A DNA stretch of 17,969 nt from JBFEYJ01 sp041563315 (lineage in GTDB: Bacteria; Pseudomonadota; Gammaproteobacteria; Thiohalomonadales; Thiohalomonadaceae): the NCBI GenBank assembly GCA_041563315.1, contig JBFFNE010000062.1, positions 1-17,969 on the forward strand, in the 5' to 3' direction. The position numbers and the translations under genes are program-made. Of this stretch, positions 14,195-17,969 are shown piece after piece (within the stretch, counting starts at the first letter, position 1; every line of letters starts with the position of its first letter). Under the pieces are notes generated by a model. That model was given only the letters and a program-made list of their open reading frames with translations. It was not told the DNA's origin and made no database searches.

Positions 14195-15151
14195 CTAAAG
14201 CGTTCCCTGGGCGCGCATCAGAACGCGCGCCTCTCCTGTTGCACTGCGCTGGATCATACTCTGATAGCTCACAGTGATACGACCGAAAAGCACCTGAGAC
14301 GTTACCACAAAATACTCGCTCATGACCCCGATGATTCCCTCCGGGACCGTTCGCCCGGCCACGGCATCGGCCTGGAGGAAGACGCTGGCATCGGCATACC
14401 CCTCATCTCCGCGCCCCTCACGTAGGGCCTCCGCATCGGCTATGGTCAAACCCTCTGCGAGGCTCATCAGTACGGGATCGGTCGCCGTGTTGACATTGAT
14501 CGGCCCCCGCGAGGGAAGAGCGCAGACATGAGGAAGCAGCCTGTCATAGACCGTCTCGTTCTTCTCTGGGTTGACCACCTCGCTCATCCCCTTGAGCAGC
14601 CGTAGCTCGCTGACACTGACAAAAGGGGCGTTGGCAGTACGATAGGGATTCTCTCCCTGTGAGTAGCTATCGTCCTCGGCCCCGCCGGGGAAGGCGATAT
14701 CGATATCCGGATCCAGCCAGTCAGTCACCACCATGGCCAACTCGGTATTCAGCTCCAGCGCCGCGAGTAAACGGCGAAAGCGTGCGAGCGCCTCGGCATC
14801 CACCTCGTTATTGAGGATCAGGTCGTTGAGATTAAACCGTCCTTGCAGCTCCTCGATACCACCGGCAAGCTGGCCGCCGTCGATGGGAATGGGCGGCAGA
14901 AGTGTCGCCCACTCCTCACCGGCATGGTCGACACGGTTGTCCTCCCGGTCGCGACGCAGGATCTGCCCGGCCCACCCCTCGATCCCCAGTACATAGAGGT
15001 AGGCCTGTTCCCCTTGCAACAGGTTACCGGTGCGACGGATGTCGTACTGCTGTCGCGAGACCATCGCCACCGCGGCGGTGGCGGCCAGCGCCACCACCAG
15101 CATCGCGGTGATCAGCGCCACGCCCCGTTGCGCTCCCGGCAAGCACTTCAT
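14195..15151 (-). CDS. gspK: Type II secretion minor pseudopilin GspK
   Basis: The 318-residue protein is the large minor pseudopilin that caps the T2SS pseudopilus tip. Seen here: a prepilin peptidase site after Gly10 (GAQRG/VALITAMLVVALA). As in known GspK proteins, position +5 is not glutamate (it is Thr). The globular part includes GRFNLNDLI (104-112), VVTDWLDPDID, a GAEDDSYSQGENPYRTANAPF insertion region typical of the alpha domain, and SRGPINVNTA leading into the helix-hairpin-helix-like stretch. The start ATG overlaps the gspJ stop by four bases. Confidence 0.95.
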   Translation of the reverse strand: MKCLPGAQRGVALITAMLVVALAATAAVAMVSRQQYDIRRTGNLLQGEQAYLYVLGIEGWAGQILRRDREDNRVDHAGEEWATLLPPIPIDGGQLAGGIEELQGRFNLNDLILNNEVDAEALARFRRLLAALELNTELAMVVTDWLDPDIDIAFPGGAEDDSYSQGENPYRTANAPFVSVSELRLLKGMSEVVNPEKNETVYDRLLPHVCALPSRGPINVNTATDPVLMSLAEGLTIADAEALREGRGDEGYADASVFLQADAVAGRTVPEGIIGVMSEYFVVTSQVLFGRITVSYQSMIQRSATGEARVLMRAQGTL

Positions 15152-15822
15152 TGGGTACCCTCACCCGACGCCGCCCCGTTCACCGGCGTGCTCGCCGAGG
15201 CCAAGGGGGCGGGTCGGAGCAAGGGAAGTAATCGGCGTATCTCCCCCATATCCTCCAGCTCCAGGATGATCTCCAGCGCCTGAGGAAACGGTACCGCTGA
15301 AGTTTGCGCCAACCCGGCAGGTGGCCACTGATCGTGCCACTCACCTGTCTCGGCCAGATAGCGTAGACGCATGTCACGCACCCCATCGAGCAGCACGACC
15401 TGATTGGGGGTACCCTGCTGCGCCCGATCCAGCACCGTCCAGGAGAAGCGCCGCAACGACTCCTCCTCAACGCCATAGGCGACCCGCTGCAGCGTACTGC
15501 GCGGCATACTGATCGGATTGCGCCAACCGGCACGGGTAAACTCCAGCGTAATCGAGCCGAAGTCGGCGGTACGCAGTGCCTCCTGCCGATCCCCATACTC
15601 GTCGCGGATGCCACGTAGCAGGGCAACCTGACTGAGGTCGCGCTCCAGCATGAGCACCGCGCTCTGCAGGTGCTGGATGCGCTGGGCGTGCTGTTCGGTC
15701 ACCTGCTTGCTTTGCAGAACGGCGCGCAGCCCCGAGTAGGCCATCAGCGACACCATGGCGAATACCGCCAGTGCTACCAGCAACTCCAGCAGGGTAAAAC
15801 CGCTTGCACGCATCGCCTTCAC
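15148..15822 (-). CDS. gspJ: Type II secretion minor pseudopilin GspJ
   Basis: The 224-residue minor pseudopilin forms the GspI-J-K tip complex. Seen here: a short leader with the peptidase site after Gly8 (MRASG/FTLLELLVALAVFAMVS) including Glu5, a long N-terminal helix, and a beta-rich body with FTRAGWRNP and VLLDGVRDMRLRYL, which are typical of GspJ. It starts with GTG at 15820-15822, overlapping the gspI stop by four bases (GTGA). An ATG three codons in is an equally possible start and leaves the mature protein unchanged. The length is normal. Confidence 0.95.
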   Translation of the reverse strand: MKAMRASGFTLLELLVALAVFAMVSLMAYSGLRAVLQSKQVTEQHAQRIQHLQSAVLMLERDLSQVALLRGIRDEYGDRQEALRTADFGSITLEFTRAGWRNPISMPRSTLQRVAYGVEEESLRRFSWTVLDRAQQGTPNQVVLLDGVRDMRLRYLAETGEWHDQWPPAGLAQTSAVPFPQALEIILELEDMGEIRRLLPLLRPAPLASASTPVNGAASGEGTQ

Positions 15823-16217
15823 GAGCCCGGCCCCCGCGCCGCCATTGGGCGAGCAAGAAAAGCCACCAGGGTGACCAATGGTGTGTGCTCCTTGTCATCG
15901 GTGGCGCGAACCGCCACTTCCAGCCGCCGCACGTCCTCATCAAAGGTTTCAGCGACCCGGAGTTCCCAGAACCACTCGTGCAGGCCCATCTCCTCGCTAC
16001 CGCGTTTCGTCCCCTTGGACGGCCAGGCGGCAGAGAGCTGCTGCTCGGCGATCACATTCATTGCCACCCACTGCGCCAGCGTCTTGTCACGCAGGTAAGC
16101 CGCGGCGCGGGCATTTTCCGCCCCGGTTTTAATCAGTGCCGCCATGGCAAACGCCAACACCGCCAGCGCCACCAGCACCTCCAGCAGGGTAAATCCCCTC
16201 TGCCGTCGCCCCGTCAC
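15819..16217 (-). CDS. gspI: Type II secretion minor pseudopilin GspI
   Basis: The 132-residue minor pseudopilin nucleates the tip with GspJ and GspK. Seen here: leader MTGRRQRG, peptidase site after Gly8, then FTLLEVLVALAVLAFAMAAL with Glu5 of the mature protein. The body is small, with WVAMNVIAEQQL and WELRVAETFDEDVRRLEVAV, as in other GspI proteins. The start codon is GTG (16215-16217), overlapping the gspH stop by four bases. Confidence 0.94.
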   Translation of the reverse strand: MTGRRQRGFTLLEVLVALAVLAFAMAALIKTGAENARAAAYLRDKTLAQWVAMNVIAEQQLSAAWPSKGTKRGSEEMGLHEWFWELRVAETFDEDVRRLEVAVRATDDKEHTPLVTLVAFLARPMAARGPGS

Positions 16218-16771
16218 AGCGCCGAGTCCACCCGCTGCAGTGTCATCGGTCCCATCAGGGGAGCTTGCAGACGATAGGCCAGCGGAGCGCCCTCACGGTA
16301 GCCCACGGAAAGCTCAAAGGGGGTGCGTTCACCACTGGAGAAGAACAATAATTGCGGTATCACCGCCTCCTCCGGCATCGCGCTGCGCGGTTTTAGCGAG
16401 ACCTCCAGACCATCCATGAACAGCGCCAGCTCAACCCCCTCGGGAAGGGTATGCTCGCGTAACAGGTCGTCACCGGTCACCGGCAGCCAGTCGCTGCCCT
16501 CGTAAACGACGAAGGTATAACCACCACGTTGCAGCACCACCCCAAACTCCAGTGAGCGTAGTACCGCCTCCTCACCGACGAGGTCAAACAGGGAGGCGAT
16601 CCGCTGCGCTTCCTGTCTTAACCGCTCCTGCCTTCCGCCATCGCCGACCGACAATACGGCAAAGCTGATGATGATGCCGATGAGCACCAGCACCACCAGC
16701 AGCTCCAACAGGGTAAAGCCTGAGGAGCGGGTACGTGTCTTCAAGGTTGTCGGCTTGGTTGAGAGTGCCAT
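16214..16771 (-). CDS. gspH: Type II secretion minor pseudopilin GspH
   Basis: The 185-residue protein has a type III (prepilin-like) signal with an unusually long 18-residue basic leader, cleavage after Gly18, then FTLLELLVVLVLIGIIISFA with Glu5. The body is the divergent GspH/FimT-like beta domain (GEEAVLRSLEFGVVLQRGGYTFVVYE, given in part). It follows gspG after a 90-base gap that carries a hairpin; every later junction in the operon is an overlap or a 2-base gap. The ATG at 16769-16771 has GGCGG ten bases upstream, a loosely spaced ribosome site. Confidence 0.92.
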   Translation of the reverse strand: MALSTKPTTLKTRTRSSGFTLLELLVVLVLIGIIISFAVLSVGDGGRQERLRQEAQRIASLFDLVGEEAVLRSLEFGVVLQRGGYTFVVYEGSDWLPVTGDDLLREHTLPEGVELALFMDGLEVSLKPRSAMPEEAVIPQLLFFSSGERTPFELSVGYREGAPLAYRLQAPLMGPMTLQRVDSAL

Positions 16772-16825
16772 GCAGTCATTGCCGCCTTTCCCTTAGCACG
16801 CGTTGCATCTTGACGAGAGTGATAC

Positions 16826-16863
16826 GAGTCGGGGAAACCATTCCGGGCTTTCCGACCCGACTC
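16826..16863 (-). promoter_or_regulatory. Hairpin at the gspG/gspH junction
   Basis: GAGTCGGG (16826-16833) pairs perfectly with CCCGACTC (16856-16863). An inner GGAAA/TTTCC stem (16833-16837 with 16849-16853) extends it around a two-base bulge. One arm overlaps the gspG stop codon (16862-16864). No T-run follows on the minus strand, so processing, 3'-end stabilisation or partial attenuation is more likely than full termination. Confidence 0.6.
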
Positions 16864-17284
16864 AGTTGTCCCAATTGCCGAGGTCGGCGTTGACACCCTC
16901 ACCACCCGAGCGACCGTCGGCCCCGAGGCTGAAGATATCCACCTCGGCACGGGTGCCGGGATTCAGGTACTGGTAGTCGGTGCCCCACGGGTCCTTGGGC
17001 AGACGATCAAGGTAACCGCCCTGCTTCCAGTTGCGCGCCTCGGGCGAGCCACCGGGCTTCTGCACCAGTGCCTGCAGGCCCTGATCGGTGCTCGGGTAAT
17101 AAAAGTTGTCCAGTTTGTAGAGATCCAGCGCACTCTTGATCGCCTGGACATCCTGCTTGGCTTTAACAAGTCGCGCCTTGTCCGGATTGTCCATGATCTT
17201 CGGCACCACTACGGCGGCAAGGATGCCGAGGATGACCACTACTACCATGACCTCAATGAGGGTAAAACCTGCGTTGCGTTTCAT
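16862..17284 (-). CDS. gspG: Type II secretion major pseudopilin GspG
   Basis: The 140-residue major pseudopilin builds the T2SS pseudopilus shaft. Seen here: leader MKRNAG, cleavage after Gly6, FTLIEVMVVVVILGILAAVVVP with Glu5, then the diagnostic GspG body: YPSTDQGLQALV, LPKDPWGTDYQYLNPG, and the C-terminal calcium-site loop region DIFSLGADGRSGGEG ending NADLGNWDN. The ATG at 17282-17284 is chosen because AAGG lies six bases upstream and it gives a standard short leader; a frame eight codons longer exists. It is the first gsp gene here, preceded by a terminator-like hairpin, so an operon promoter probably lies in 17285-17374, although I see no convincing -35/-10. Confidence 0.97.
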   Translation of the reverse strand: MKRNAGFTLIEVMVVVVILGILAAVVVPKIMDNPDKARLVKAKQDVQAIKSALDLYKLDNFYYPSTDQGLQALVQKPGGSPEARNWKQGGYLDRLPKDPWGTDYQYLNPGTRAEVDIFSLGADGRSGGEGVNADLGNWDN

Positions 17285-17341
17285 TGTCGACCTTGTACTC
17301 TCATACATTACCTAAAAGACATCATCGATGCCGACCTGTTC

Positions 17342-17354
17342 CCTGCTTAGCAGG
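17342..17354. promoter_or_regulatory. 13-base perfect palindrome upstream of gspG
   Basis: CCTGCT-T-AGCAGG is a perfect 6+1+6 palindrome 58 bases upstream of the gspG ATG, in the interval where the operon promoter should lie. It could be an operator. It does not match a site I recognise. Confidence 0.3.
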
Positions 17355-17374
17355 TTATTTTGCCATACAAGCTG

Positions 17375-17400
17375 AAAACGCGGACTGGAGCCCGCGCTTT
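17375..17400. terminator. Terminator-like hairpin before gspG
   Basis: CGCGGA (17379-17384) pairs with CCCGCG (17391-17396) around CTGGAG, counting one A-C mismatch on this strand (a G-U pair on the minus strand). AAAA and CTTTT flank it, so each strand has a T-run after the stem. On the minus strand it lies 27 bases past the stop of the right-edge gene. Confidence 0.6.
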
Positions 17401-17426
17401 TGTTGACAATCTCAGCTAGTAAGTAG

Positions 17427-17969
17427 TCACCAGGCAGGATCGGGTACCAAACATGCTGTAGCCGCCCCGGTCCAGCAGGCCTGGTAATAGAGACAACCGC
17501 CGGCATCATTTCCTGCATCGACCGTGATGTATCCAAGCGTTCTTTCTTTGGTATTCCAGTCATAACCGTAGATAGTCACGGTGCCGCTGATCGGGTGGGC
17601 ACAAACGCTGTCATAAGAGAAAGTTGGAGCCGTGACAATTTCAATGCAGCCCTCAGCCGGGTCGCACAAAATGCCATCTACGCTGGTAATACCATCGAGG
17701 ACAGAGAAAACGGCCCTGTAGTCCTTCATCCTGTAGACAAGACCGTTGGCTCTCTGGTAGTCCACGGACATCATAAGCGATAACTCTGGGTACAACATGC
17801 TAATGGTGAAGGACCCTGTCAACGTCTCCGTCACGCCGGCTGTATCGGTTGTTGCCAGAGCGGGAGTACTCACGGCCATGCCCGTAGCATCGAGATCATT
17901 GTAAGGATTATCGTAGAGGAAGGTGATGGTTGCCGACCCATTGCTGGTAATGGTGCTACAGGAGCCATC
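17427..17969 (-). CDS. Unrecognised protein, 3' part (gene runs off the right edge)
   Basis: The open frame enters from the window edge and gives 180 visible residues; the start is outside. I do not recognise the family. Visible features: about six cysteines, many Ser/Thr/Gly and aromatic residues, beta-type alternation (GSATITFLYDNPY, GSFTISMLYPELSLMM, GTVTIYGYDW), few lysines, no membrane helix and no pilin motif in this part. The composition suggests an exported or surface protein, possibly with disulfides; that is inference. An internal ATG at 17877 is probably not the start because the frame is coding-like through to the edge. A terminator-like hairpin 27 bases downstream supports the stop at 17427. 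The region looks less GC-rich than the gsp genes. Placement just before gspG could mean a T2SS-related role or chance. Confidence 0.6.
   Translation of the reverse strand, partial: DGSCSTITSNGSATITFLYDNPYNDLDATGMAVSTPALATTDTAGVTETLTGSFTISMLYPELSLMMSVDYQRANGLVYRMKDYRAVFSVLDGITSVDGILCDPAEGCIEIVTAPTFSYDSVCAHPISGTVTIYGYDWNTKERTLGYITVDAGNDAGGCLYYQACWTGAATACLVPDPAW

Noticed and set aside
17350..17374. Sigma54 promoter upstream of gspG, as a possible PilR target
   Set aside because: TGGCA...TGC is present, but the GG-to-GC spacing is 11 bases instead of the required 10.
17312..17563. A frameshifted continuation of the right-edge gene in another minus-strand frame (83 codons)
   Set aside because: The main frame ends at 17427 and a terminator-like hairpin follows 27 bases later, inside the alternative frame; no clear homology supports the shifted tail.

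Overview
The window reads as ordinary chromosome from a gammaproteobacterium, moderately GC-rich by eye. Evidence: bamD divergent from rluD-pgeF, a nadE-glnB pair, sucCD next to pilSR, and a type II secretion (T2SS) operon of gammaproteobacterial order. The repeat families between the genes resemble those of environmental lineages, perhaps Chromatiales-like sulfur oxidisers. That finer placement is inference from general familiarity and was not tested.

Left part (1-3360): pgeF and rluD run leftward, and bamD plus a nitroreductase-family gene run rightward from a shared divergent region. These serve peptidoglycan-precursor proofreading, 23S rRNA modification and outer-membrane protein assembly. 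Middle-left (3360-5620): glnB (PII nitrogen sensor) lies downstream of the glutamine-dependent NAD+ synthetase gene nadE. Both sides of glnB carry repeats: two copies of a REP-like palindrome and a 141-bp MITE-like element whose end meets the glnB stop codon. Next (5620-8000): a 313-bp repeat-filled gap with nested inverted repeats, then sucC-sucD (succinyl-CoA synthetase), leftward. Divergent from sucC is a rightward operon: a small membrane/Cys-rich protein (PP0621-like), pilS and pilR, the two-component system that usually controls type IV pilin expression.

Right part (11385-17969): a 344-bp gene-free gap full of hairpins and heptamer repeats, then the tightly overlapped leftward operon gspG-H-I-J-K-L-M-N. 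These genes encode the pseudopilins and inner-membrane assembly platform of a T2SS. gspC, D, E, F and O are not in the window. A hairpin between gspG and gspH may let the major pseudopilin be made in excess of the minor ones. Upstream of gspG is the 3' end of an unrecognised, cysteine-containing, possibly exported protein, closed by its own terminator-like hairpin.

I see no CRISPR array, tRNA, rRNA, prophage, transposase or defence system. No gene cluster here looks like a new biological system. The less-explained content is the dense set of small dispersed repeats at gene ends, some touching start or stop codons, and the unknown gene at the right edge.
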